From positions 3,976,688 to 4,040,687 of the forward strand of contig NZ_KB900539.1 in NCBI RefSeq assembly GCF_000378945.1: 64,000 nucleotides of DNA, in the 5' to 3' direction. This stretch comes from Methyloversatilis universalis EHg5. Lineage in GTDB: Bacteria; Pseudomonadota; Gammaproteobacteria; Burkholderiales; Rhodocyclaceae. This document shows positions 16,493-24,204 of the stretch, piece by piece. The number at the start of each line of letters is the position of its first letter. The first letter of the stretch is position 1. The notes under the pieces are model-generated. The model was not told the origin of the DNA and did not search any database. It saw nothing but the letters and a program-made list of their open reading frames with translations. Made by a program: the position numbers and the translations under genes.

Positions 16493-18586
16493 TCAGAAGC
16501 CCATCCTGAGCGCCACGCGCACGGTGCGCGGCTCCAGCGGATGCACCAGCCGGCCGTCGATGCCGTCGCCGCCATTGCAGCCTGCACCGTCAGCGCGCGA
16601 GCAGGCTCCGCCCCAGTAGGTGATGTCGTGGGCGCGACTGCCGAACAGGTTCAGCACATCGACGGTCAGGCGCAGCGAACGGTCTATGCGGTAGCCGGCG
16701 CGCGCATTCACCATCCAGAACGCCTCCGAGCGCTCGCGCCCGGTCTCTTCCAGCGCGTAGGCGCCGATGTAGCGCAGGCGCAGTCCGCCCGACCACGGCC
16801 CGCCGCGGTCCAGCGTCAGCGCCAGCGAGGCGGTCAGCGGAATGGCATTCGGCACATGGCGACCGCCGTTGCCCGGATCGGGCGCGGTGAAGCGCGCATG
16901 GGAAGCCGCCACGTCGGCGTCGATCGACAGGCCGGGCAGCGGCATCAGGTGATTGGACCACTCCACGCCATGCCGGCGCGACGCGCCCTTGGGTTCGGTC
17001 ACTCCTTCGTCGCCGACAAACACCAGTTCCGACGCCAGGTCCATCTGCCAGACCGCCAGGCTCGTGTTCCAGCCGGGCAGCGGCGTGGTGCGCAGGCCGA
17101 TCTCGCTGCCCTCGGCGCGCACCAGCAGCGGCACCGCATCGGCCGGCGTGCCGTCCTGCGGATTGGTACGCGCGGTGGCGCCCCGTGCATCATTGCTGTG
17201 GAAGCCGCGGCCCCAGCTCGCGTAGTACTCGGTGCGGCCGGACGGTCCGAAGGGCCCGAAAGCCAGCGACAGCTTCGGGCTGGTCTGACGGTCGCGCACC
17301 CGGCCGCCGTTGCCGGCGTTGAAGGTGCCGGCCAGCGGGTCGACCTCGGCGCGCATGTCGTCGTGGCGCAGCGCCAGCACGCTGCGCAGCCAGGGTTGCC
17401 ACTGCGTGCGCAGTTCGCCGAACAAGCCGACACCGGTCTGACGGATGCGGTCCTCGCGCACGGTGTGGGTGCGCGCACGGGCCACCGTGTCGTACAGGCC
17501 GACGCTGCCGATGCGGTCGTGGCGCAGCTGCAGGCCGGCGCTCCATTCGCTGGCACTGTCCGCCGGCCGCCAGGTGCGGACCAGTTCGCCGCCGAACACG
17601 CGGCGACGGTCCGCCTGTTCGTGCTGGTCGCCCTGCGGCCCCTTGATGAAGCCGGAGGGCGCGCTGAACAGGTTCAGGTCGTAGTCGATCGCGTAGGCGC
17701 TGGCGCGCAGCTCGCCGCCGGCCTGTTCGCGCGCCCATTCGCCGGACAGGCTGTGACGGTGGGTATGGCCGCCGTCACTCGGCAGCAGCGCGCCGTAGCG
17801 GTCGATCTCGCCACTGTCGATGGCACGCTCCGGCACGTGTTCGGTGGCGTACCAGCGCGCCTGATAGACCATGGCCGTGAGCGAGAAGCCGTTCGATGCG
17901 GTGCCGGACGACAGCCGCAGCACCGCGTTTTCCTTCTGCAGCTGTTCCGGCTGCACCCAGGGCCCGTCGTTGCGGGTGAATTCGACCGCCGCCAGCCAGG
18001 TCAGGCCTTCGCGCTCGTGGCTGCCGGCTGCCAGCGCGCGACGGTAACCGTTGCCGCCGACGCTCACGTCGGCGAAGGGCGCCGGCAGGCTGCGCGCGTA
18101 GTCGATGCGCGCCGATCCGGTGGTGGCGAAATCGCCGTCCTCGGCGGCGTACACGCCCTTGCGGTAACGCAGCGTGCCGATCAGTTCCGGGATCAGGAAA
18201 TTCAGGTCCATATAGCCCTGACCGTGGCCGTGGCTCACCATGTTCACCGGCATGCCCATGACATGGGTCGAAAAATCGCTGCCGTGGTCGAGGTTGAAGC
18301 CGCGCAGGAAATACTGGTTGGCCTTTCCGTCGCCCGAGTGCTGGGTAACGATCAGGCCGGGCACCGCCTCCAGCGCCTCGGCCGGACGCAGCAGCGGACG
18401 GTGCACCAGCTGGTCGGCGCCCACCACGCCTTCGCTGGCGGTATCGGCGGCGCCGACCAGATCGTGGCGGTCGGATTCGATGAGCACCGGTTCGAGCGTG
18501 GGCACATCGTCGGCAAAGGCCGGCGTCTGCAGGTTCAGCGCTGCCAGCGCTGCCAGCGTGGCGGCGGGCCGGTACGGGTTCGGCAT
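16493..18586 (-). CDS. TonB-dependent outer-membrane receptor under cobalamin riboswitch
   Basis: The 697-residue protein starts at ATG 18586 (GGGAGAG ribosome site) with a signal ending AFA|DD at about residue 25. The plug domain shows LRPAEALEAVPGLIVTQHSGDGKANQYFLRGFNLDHG, here cited in parts. The barrel ends in VRVALRMGF with terminal Phe. It transports a ligand across the outer membrane using TonB energy. It is less BtuB-like than the receptor at 32286, and a canonical TonB box is not obvious (PVLIES at about 31-36 may serve). The riboswitch at 18715-18916 lies in its leader, so the ligand is probably a corrinoid or something tied to cobalamin status, such as cobalt or a precursor. Confidence 0.85.
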   Translation of the reverse strand: MPNPYRPAATLAALAALNLQTPAFADDVPTLEPVLIESDRHDLVGAADTASEGVVGADQLVHRPLLRPAEALEAVPGLIVTQHSGDGKANQYFLRGFNLDHGSDFSTHVMGMPVNMVSHGHGQGYMDLNFLIPELIGTLRYRKGVYAAEDGDFATTGSARIDYARSLPAPFADVSVGGNGYRRALAAGSHEREGLTWLAAVEFTRNDGPWVQPEQLQKENAVLRLSSGTASNGFSLTAMVYQARWYATEHVPERAIDSGEIDRYGALLPSDGGHTHRHSLSGEWAREQAGGELRASAYAIDYDLNLFSAPSGFIKGPQGDQHEQADRRRVFGGELVRTWRPADSASEWSAGLQLRHDRIGSVGLYDTVARARTHTVREDRIRQTGVGLFGELRTQWQPWLRSVLALRHDDMRAEVDPLAGTFNAGNGGRVRDRQTSPKLSLAFGPFGPSGRTEYYASWGRGFHSNDARGATARTNPQDGTPADAVPLLVRAEGSEIGLRTTPLPGWNTSLAVWQMDLASELVFVGDEGVTEPKGASRRHGVEWSNHLMPLPGLSIDADVAASHARFTAPDPGNGGRHVPNAIPLTASLALTLDRGGPWSGGLRLRYIGAYALEETGRERSEAFWMVNARAGYRIDRSLRLTVDVLNLFGSRAHDITYWGGACSRADGAGCNGGDGIDGRLVHPLEPRTVRVALRMGF

Positions 18587-18714
18587 GAATCTCTCCCTGT
18601 CAGCCATCCGCACGCTTCGGCCCGCGTGGCGCACCTCCAGGGGCGCGCTTCATCGCCGGCCTCCGCCACCCCGCGGACAGCTCGTTGCAGTCGCGACCGC
18701 AGGGCGGTCGCCCC

Positions 18715-18916
18715 GGTCACAGGCCGGTCTCCGGACTTGCAGGTCTTGATGCGCCGCCTTCCCGGGTTGTCCCAGTGGCTGGCCGCTCCGTCGGAGCCGC
18801 CGTGACGCACCCGCACCTGCCTACCGTTGCGGGGGCAGTCGGGGCCTTGCGCGTCGCCGCGCTCACCCCGTTCCCGTTTCACCCGCCGCCCTGAAGGACG
18901 ACGGACACCTGTAACC
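18715..18916 (-). promoter_or_regulatory. Cobalamin riboswitch (leader of receptor gene)
   Basis: Read on the minus strand from 18916, the closing helix GGTTACAGG pairs perfectly with CCTGTGACC at the 3' end (18715-18723). Between them are the conserved blocks of the class: AACGGGAACGGGGTG, ACTGCCCCCGCAACGGTA, GCCACTGGGACA, CCGGGAAGGCGG and AAGTCCGGAGACCGGCC. The family binds adenosylcobalamin and shuts off the downstream gene. It ends about 130 bases before the receptor start at 18586. The rest of the 395 bp gap holds only the leader to the ATG and the end of the upstream gene. Confidence 0.93.
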
Positions 18917-18981
18917 TCATTGCCCGGCGCGACAACCGGTCCACACACCCACGCCGGACCACGGCGTGCGGACGTTTTCCT

Positions 18982-19785
18982 TCAACCGTCGAGACAGGCT
19001 TCCAGCGCCGCCAGTCCGTCGGTCAGCGCGGCAATGCCCGGCGCCAGTATCAGCGCCGACTTGATCTCGTACAGCCGATCGCTGGCGACCGCCGGCACCG
19101 CGGCCCAGCCTGGCCGGGCACGCAGGTGATCCGGCTGGAATTTCTTGCCGCACCAGGAGCCGATGATGATGTCGGGCGCGCGCGCGACCACCTCGAGCGG
19201 ATCCTCGATACGCCGCTCCTTCGCGCTGTGGCGGGTGGCGAAATCGGCGAACACGTCTTCGCCGCCGGCCAGCGTGATCAGTTCGGACACCCAGCGGATG
19301 CCGGAAATGAGCGGTTCGTCCCACTCCTCGAAATAGACCCGCAGCCGGCGGCCGTGGCGGGCGATGCGCGCTTCGCCGCGCGCGCGGGCGGCCTCCAGGC
19401 CGCGCGAAAGATCCGTCACCAGCGCCCGTGCCTCGGCCGCGCGGCCGACCAGCGCGCCGGTGGTCACGATCATGCGCAGGATGCCGGCGATCGAACGCTG
19501 GTTGAACACGTGCACCTCGACGCCGGCGCGCACCAGATCGCGGCACATGTCGGCCTGCAGATCGGAGAAGGCCAGCACCAGATCCGGCTCGACCGCGAGG
19601 ATGCGTTCCAGCTTGCCGGACGAGAAGCCGCTGATTTTCGGCTTGTCGCGACGCGCCTCGGGCGGCCGCACGGTGAAGCCGGAAATGCCGGCGATGCGGT
19701 CGGCTTCGCCCAGCGCGTACAGCACTTCGACCGCTTCGGTGCACAGGCAGGCGATGCGTTCGGGATACAGGTCACCGGTGCTCAC
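18982..19785 (-). CDS. BtuF-like cobalamin-binding protein without signal peptide
   Basis: A 267-residue class III periplasmic-binding fold: RIACLCTEAVEVLYALGEADRI at the start, DLVLAFSDLQADMCRDLVRAGVEVHVFN, LRVYFEEWDEPLISGIRWVSELITLAGGEDVF, and APDIIIGSWCGKKFQPD (all shortened here). The start is GTG 19785, overlapping the btuF stop (GTGA), which gives no export signal. An in-frame extension to 19950 exists but lies inside btuF and adds no signal either. Leaderless relatives of this kind occur beside corrinoid genes. Whether it is exported another way or works in the cytoplasm is unclear. Confidence 0.75.
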   Translation of the reverse strand: MSTGDLYPERIACLCTEAVEVLYALGEADRIAGISGFTVRPPEARRDKPKISGFSSGKLERILAVEPDLVLAFSDLQADMCRDLVRAGVEVHVFNQRSIAGILRMIVTTGALVGRAAEARALVTDLSRGLEAARARGEARIARHGRRLRVYFEEWDEPLISGIRWVSELITLAGGEDVFADFATRHSAKERRIEDPLEVVARAPDIIIGSWCGKKFQPDHLRARPGWAAVPAVASDRLYEIKSALILAPGIAALTDGLAALEACLDG

Positions 19786-20663
19786 TTGCGGCCCGCCTTC
19801 TGGCGCGCCTGTTCCAGCTGATCGCACAGCTTCTGCGCGCCGTCGAGGATGCGCGGCGTGTGTCGCTGCAGGATTTCCGGCGGAATGAAATACAGGTTGT
19901 CGCCCTTCACCGCCGGCAGCGCGGACCAGCGGCGCCAGGCGTCCAGCCACTCCGGCCGCGACTCACCCATGCCGCTGGCGACGATGACTTCGGGCGCTGC
20001 CGCCAGCACCGCCTCCTCGGTCACCGTCGGCGCCAGTATCGGCAGGCCGGCGAACACGTTGCGGCCGCCGCACAGCGCCATCACGTCGGAAATCAGATGC
20101 TGGCCGTTGATGGTCATCAGCGGCTTGTTCCAGATCTGGTAGAACACCGCGACCGGCGGCCGCGTCGCGTACTGTTTCGCCAGCGCGTCTCGTCGCGCGC
20201 GGAAGGCACGCGCCGCCTCGTCCGCCTCGCGCGGCGTGGCGGCGATGCGGCCGAAGGTTTCGAGCGCGCGCGCCACGTCGTCCAGGCTGCGCGGCTCGTT
20301 CACGAACACCGGTATGCCGAGCTTTTCCAGCCTGTCGTACTGCTGGTTGCGGTTGCCGCTCTTCCACGCGATCACCAGATCCGGCTTCAGCGCGACCACC
20401 GCTTCCATATCCACCGAGGTGTAGCCGCCGACGCGCGGAATCTTCTTCGCCGCGTCCGGGTAGTCGCTGTACTGGGTCGCACCGACCACCTTGCTGCCGG
20501 CACCGGCGGCGAACAGCAGTTCGGTCACGTGCGGCGCCAGGCTGACGATGCGCTGCGCCGGTGCGGCCAGCACCACGCTGCGGCCAGCGTCATCGGTCAG
20601 CCGCAGTTCCGCCGCGGCCGGCAGCGCCAGCGCAGCGAGCAGCAGGAAAAATGCTTTCTTCAT
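19782..20663 (-). CDS. btuF: Periplasmic cobalamin-binding protein BtuF
   Basis: The 293-residue protein has a Sec signal (MKKAFFLLLAALALPAAA) and the BtuF-type binding fold: RIVSLAPHVTELLFAAGAGSKVVGAT, YPDAAKKIPRVGGYTSVDMEAVVALKPDLVIAW, and LYFIPPEILQRHTPRILDGA (cited in part). It captures cobalamin in the periplasm for BtuCD. The ABC permease and ATPase are about 10 kb upstream on the same strand (30450-32254). It overlaps the leaderless paralogue downstream. A REP pair lies in its leader. Confidence 0.85.
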   Translation of the reverse strand: MKKAFFLLLAALALPAAAELRLTDDAGRSVVLAAPAQRIVSLAPHVTELLFAAGAGSKVVGATQYSDYPDAAKKIPRVGGYTSVDMEAVVALKPDLVIAWKSGNRNQQYDRLEKLGIPVFVNEPRSLDDVARALETFGRIAATPREADEAARAFRARRDALAKQYATRPPVAVFYQIWNKPLMTINGQHLISDVMALCGGRNVFAGLPILAPTVTEEAVLAAAPEVIVASGMGESRPEWLDAWRRWSALPAVKGDNLYFIPPEILQRHTPRILDGAQKLCDQLEQARQKAGRK

Positions 20664-20701
20664 TCCGTCATTCCTCGATTCGATGGTGTGGCGACGGAGC
20701 C

Positions 20702-20804
20702 GTGGGAGCGGCGCCCCCGCCGCGATTGCAGCCGTGAAGCCGGGACAGTGCGCGATCGCGAGCCCTTATCGCAGGCCCCTTCGCGGCGAGGGCGCCGCTC
20801 CCAC
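20702..20804. repeat. REP-type repeat pair B, overlapping the cobD 3' end
   Basis: Forward unit 20702-20726 and reverse unit 20781-20804 of the same element as at 15498-15678, spaced by about 54 bp. The reverse unit lies inside the last codons of the cobD gene (stop at 20766-20768) and supplies its C-terminal residues ([14 protein letters not shown]). The forward unit lies between cobD and btuF. Confidence 0.8.
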
Positions 20805-21821
20805 CGGACTGTGCGCAGCTCCGCGCCCATCGGCAGCCACTTCGTCCATCGCCTGTTCCAGCCGCCGCCACTCGCCCTCGTCCGCCGGCAGGCCGAAGCG
20901 CAGCGCGGCCGGCGCGTCGAACAGGCGCAGCAGGATGCCGCGCCGGCAGAAGGCTTCGTGCAGCGCGGCGGCATCCTTCGTCAGCACGCGCTGGAACAGA
21001 CCGCAGCCACTCACTTCGCCCCAGCCCGCGGCGCGCAGCAGCGCTTCGAGCCGTGCGCCCTCGGTTGCCAGCCGGGCGCGCTGCGCCGCCTGCCAGTCGC
21101 GATCAACCAGCGCACGCTGCGCCACCCAACGCGACGGGCCGGCCACCGGCCACGGCCCGAGCTTCAGCGCCAGTGCGTCGCGCAGCGACTGTTCGGCGAA
21201 CATGAAGCCCACGCGCGCGCCGGCCAGGCCGAAGAACTTGCCGAGCGAGCGCAGCACGACCAGACCGGGCCGGCCGGCGTGCTGCACCACGCTGGCGTCC
21301 GGCGTGGCGTCGATGAAGGCCTCGTCCACGATGAGGGTGCCGCCGCGCGCCGCCAGCCGCGCCTGCCACGCCATCACCTGCGCCGGCGGAAACAGCGTGC
21401 CGCAGGGATTGTTCGGCTGCACCAGCAGCAGCACGTCGACCGTGTCGACGGCCGACTCGACCTCGGCCGGTGCGACCGCGCGCACCGCGTGCCCGGCCTG
21501 TATCCAGCCGTGCGGGTGTTCGTTGTAGGTGGGCGACAGAATGGCCACCCGGCTGCGCGGAAACAGCACCGGCAGCAGCTGTATCGCCGCCTGCGAACCG
21601 GCCAGCGGCAGCAGTGCGTCGCTGCCGTAGAAGGCGGCCGCGGCCGCCTCCAGCCCGTCGTCGTCTTCCGGCAGGCGCTGCCACACCGACTGCGGCACCG
21701 GCGGCACCGGCCAGGGCTGCGGATTGATGCCGGTGGACAGATCCATCCAGGCCGCCGGATCGATGCCGTAGCGGCGGGCCGCTTCCTGCAGCCGGCCGCC
21801 ATGCAGCGGGCGGGCGCTCAC
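20766..21821 (-). CDS. cobD: Threonine-phosphate decarboxylase-like aminotransferase (CobD/CobC)
   Basis: A 351-residue fold-type I PLP enzyme: [53 protein letters not shown], and the PLP-lysine segment [17 protein letters not shown]. In the cobalamin pathway CobD (Salmonella name; CobC in P. denitrificans) decarboxylates L-threonine phosphate to the aminopropanol phosphate that CbiB attaches. The start GTG 21821 overlaps the cbiB stop. The last ~15 residues are encoded by a REP element and look like an accidental extension. Confidence 0.85.
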   Translation of the reverse strand: MSARPLHGGRLQEAARRYGIDPAAWMDLSTGINPQPWPVPPVPQSVWQRLPEDDDGLEAAAAAFYGSDALLPLAGSQAAIQLLPVLFPRSRVAILSPTYNEHPHGWIQAGHAVRAVAPAEVESAVDTVDVLLLVQPNNPCGTLFPPAQVMAWQARLAARGGTLIVDEAFIDATPDASVVQHAGRPGLVVLRSLGKFFGLAGARVGFMFAEQSLRDALALKLGPWPVAGPSRWVAQRALVDRDWQAAQRARLATEGARLEALLRAAGWGEVSGCGLFQRVLTKDAAALHEAFCRRGILLRLFDAPAALRFGLPADEGEWRRLEQAMDEVAADGRGAAHSPVGAAPSPRRGLR

Positions 21822-22762
21822 AGCAGGCTCCACAGGCCGAGCGCCGTGGCGACCGCCAGCCACAGCCACAGCGCGTGCTGCACCAGCGCCACCGCGCGGT
21901 CGATGTCGGCGGCGGCCGGTGGCGCACCCTCGCCCAGCGGCGGCCGCTGTTCGAGTTCGCCGTGATAGATGGCGGCGCCGCCCAGCGCGACGCCCAGCGC
22001 GCCGGCACCGGCCGCCATCACCGGGCCGGCGTTCGGGCTGTCCCAGGCCTTCGCCTGCGCGCGCCAGCAGGCCAGCGCGCGTGCGGTGGCCGCGCGGCTG
22101 AAACCGCACAGCGCATAGCTCAGCGCGGTCAGCCGCGCCGGCACGAAATTGAGCAGGTCGTCGATGCGCGCCGCCGCCCAGCCGAAATAGCGCAGGCGCG
22201 GCGTGCGGTAGCCCCACATCGCGTCCAGCGTGTTGGCCAGCCGGAACAGCAGCGCGCCCGGCCCGCCCAGCAGGAAGAACCAGAACAGCGCGCCGAACAC
22301 CGCGTCGTTGCCGTTTTCCAGCACCGATTCGGTGGCCGCCTTGGCCACGCCGCTGTCATCGAGCTGCGTGGTGTCGCGGCTCACCATCCAGCCCACCCGC
22401 GCACGCGCCTGGTCGAGATCGCCGGCGGCCAGCGGACGCGACACCGCCTGCGCGTGCTCGCTCAGGCTGCGCGCGCCGATCGCCAGATAGAGCAGCCCGA
22501 CATCGACCAGCGCCTGCAGCATGCCGCCGGCGCTGCGCAGCCACAGCGCGACCAGCACGAAAGGCAGCACCGCGAGCGCCCAGGCGATGAGGCCGGGCAG
22601 CCGGGTGGCCGGGTCGCCCTGCGTCAGCGGCGGATTGAGCAGCGCCTGCAGTCGCGCGGCCAGCGCACCGAAGCCGACCAGCGGATGGAAGCGGCGCGGC
22701 TCGCCGAGCAGGCGGTCCAGCACCACCGCGGCGACCGCCGCCAGCACCAGTCCGAAGTTCAT
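21818..22762 (-). CDS. cbiB: Adenosylcobinamide-phosphate synthase CbiB
   Basis: A 314-residue membrane protein with family motifs [44 protein letters not shown] (in part), [31 protein letters not shown] and [21 protein letters not shown] (in part). It joins aminopropanol phosphate to adenosylcobyric acid (called CobD in P. denitrificans). ATG 22762 overlaps the bluB stop by four bases, and its own stop overlaps cobD, so the three genes are tightly coupled. Confidence 0.9.
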   Translation of the reverse strand: MNFGLVLAAVAAVVLDRLLGEPRRFHPLVGFGALAARLQALLNPPLTQGDPATRLPGLIAWALAVLPFVLVALWLRSAGGMLQALVDVGLLYLAIGARSLSEHAQAVSRPLAAGDLDQARARVGWMVSRDTTQLDDSGVAKAATESVLENGNDAVFGALFWFFLLGGPGALLFRLANTLDAMWGYRTPRLRYFGWAAARIDDLLNFVPARLTALSYALCGFSRAATARALACWRAQAKAWDSPNAGPVMAAGAGALGVALGGAAIYHGELEQRPPLGEGAPPAAADIDRAVALVQHALWLWLAVATALGLWSLL

Positions 22763-23424
22763 GCGCCGCCCTCCGGCCAGCGGTTCTCGCCGATCAGCAC
22801 GTCTTCCGGCAGCCGCGAGGCCCAGCCTTCCAGTTCCAGCATCGGCGCCGGGTAGAAGGCCTCGACATGACCGATGCACAGCACCGCGACCGGCCGCGCG
22901 CCCTCGGGCATGCCGACCAGCGCCGCCAGCCTGTCCGGATCGAAGATGGACACCCAGCCCATGCCCAGCCCTTCGGCGCGCGCCGCCAGCCACATGTTCT
23001 GGATTGCGCAGGCGCAGGAGGCGAGGTCCATTTCCGGCAGCGTGCGGCGGCCGAACACGTGGCGCTCGCGCCCTTCGCACAGCGCGACCACCAGCAGTTC
23101 GCCGCATTCGCGTATGCCTTCGACCTTGAGCCGCATGAAGGCTTCCTCTCGCTCGCCGAGCGCGCGCGCGGTGGCGATGCGCTCCTCGTCGACCAGCGTG
23201 TGGATGCCGTCGCGCAGCGCGGCGTCGGTCACGCGCACGAAGCGCCAGGGCTGCATGTAGCCGACGCTGGGCGCGTGGTGGGCGGCCCACAGCAGGCGGC
23301 GCAGCACCGCCGGATCGACCGGGTCAGGGCGGAAGTGGCGCATGTCGCGCCGCTCGGCGATGACGCGATAGACCGCCGCGCGCGCGTCGTCGTCGTAGGG
23401 CAGCGCTGCGGTGGCGTCACTCAT
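22759..23424 (-). CDS. bluB: 5,6-dimethylbenzimidazole synthase BluB
   Basis: The 221-residue flavin-destructase/nitroreductase-fold protein has [39 protein letters not shown] at the start (cited in part; residues ~26-64). [23 protein letters not shown] and [26 protein letters not shown] follow. BluB fragments FMNH2 with oxygen to make DMB, the lower ligand of cobalamin, so the cell can make its own base aerobically. It overlaps both neighbours (DUF2149 gene and cbiB) by four bases. Confidence 0.9.
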   Translation of the reverse strand: MSDATAALPYDDDARAAVYRVIAERRDMRHFRPDPVDPAVLRRLLWAAHHAPSVGYMQPWRFVRVTDAALRDGIHTLVDEERIATARALGEREEAFMRLKVEGIRECGELLVVALCEGRERHVFGRRTLPEMDLASCACAIQNMWLAARAEGLGMGWVSIFDPDRLAALVGMPEGARPVAVLCIGHVEAFYPAPMLELEGWASRLPEDVLIGENRWPEGGA

Positions 23425-23729
23425 CGCTGGGCTCCGGCGGGGCTTTCGATCAGGATCATCTTGCCGGTCTGCGGGTCGAGATAGACCTGACCGAGCGCCT
23501 TCATGCCGGCGCCCTGCACCTGGGCGCCCTGATCCGGCGGCGCGATTTCGCGGCCGCGCTCGACCTCGACCGGGCGCAGCACCGCCTGCCCGCCGGCGGT
23601 GAGCGCCGCCAGCAGGCCGCACACGAATACCAGCATCACGTCGACCAGATTGACCAGGCTGGCGCGCGGATCCTCGTCGGCACCGTCGAAGCGCGAACCG
23701 AGGCGACGGCGGCTGCGACCGAGACTCAC
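23421..23729 (-). CDS. DUF2149 (ExbD-like) membrane protein
   Basis: A 102-residue protein with a basic N-tail, DPRASLVNLVDVMLVFVCGLL as a single helix (~23-43), and a periplasmic C-terminal region (VYLDPQTGKMILIES). The Asp inside the helix start (LVDVML) is placed like the essential Asp of ExbD/TolR/MotB. DUF2149 proteins are typically encoded beside ExbB-like and CobN-family genes, as here. GTG 23729 overlaps the ExbB-like stop and was chosen over upstream in-frame codons inside that gene. Likely partner of the ExbB-like channel. Confidence 0.75.
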   Translation of the reverse strand: MSLGRSRRRLGSRFDGADEDPRASLVNLVDVMLVFVCGLLAALTAGGQAVLRPVEVERGREIAPPDQGAQVQGAGMKALGQVYLDPQTGKMILIESPAGAQR

Positions 23730-24169
23730 CGTGCCGCTCCGGCGGTTTCGATCTCGTCCAGCAGTTCTTCGTACCAGCGGCGGCGCAGCCGGCCCACCCA
23801 CAGGCCGACGATGCCGGCAATCAGACCGAGCACGGTGGCGTCGAAGGCCACGGTGACCGCCTGCGCCAGCGCCTGCGATTCGCCGCGGCCGAGCGCGGCC
23901 AGACCCGGGCCGAGCGGAATGATGGTGGCCATCAGGCCCAGCATCGGCGGCACCCGCGCCAGCAGGTCCGCGCGTTCGAGCCGGCGGCGCGCCAGCTTCT
24001 CGATCGCCTGCGCGTCGCCACTCCGGCGCAGTGCGGCCAGCCCGCGCAGACGTTCGCCCAGCGCCAGCCCGGCTTCCAGCAGCGCCGCGGCGCAGGCGGC
24101 GAGCAGCACCGCGATCACCGGCAGCAGCAGCATTTTGACGCCTTCGTGTACCCAGCCCAGATCGGTCAT
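23726..24169 (-). CDS. MotA/TolQ/ExbB-type proton channel subunit
   Basis: A 147-residue short ExbB relative: a first helix (~13-34), a cytoplasmic helix rich in Arg, Ala and Leu, then VPPMLGLMATIIPLGPGLAALGRG and VTVAFDATVLGLIAGIVGLWVGRL, the two conserved MotA/ExbB helices (shown in part). The family forms pentameric proton channels driving TonB, TolA or flagellar stators. Encoded between the CobN-like gene (35 bp upstream) and DUF2149 (overlap), it should power one or both of these; no tonB gene is in the operon. Confidence 0.85.
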   Translation of the reverse strand: MTDLGWVHEGVKMLLLPVIAVLLAACAAALLEAGLALGERLRGLAALRRSGDAQAIEKLARRRLERADLLARVPPMLGLMATIIPLGPGLAALGRGESQALAQAVTVAFDATVLGLIAGIVGLWVGRLRRRWYEELLDEIETAGAAR

Positions 24170-24204
24170 GTCCTCATCCTCACCTGTTCATTGTTGCGTG
24201 TTCT

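Noticed and set aside
16541-18805. Long plus-strand open frame opposite the TonB receptor and riboswitch
   Set aside because: It reads through the riboswitch and receptor with no domain or ribosome site.
23726-24169. ExbB-like gene as part of an ordinary TonB-ExbB-ExbD system
   Set aside because: No tonB is in the operon, the partner is DUF2149 rather than ExbD, and the upstream neighbour is a CobN-family gene. Still possible, so noted.
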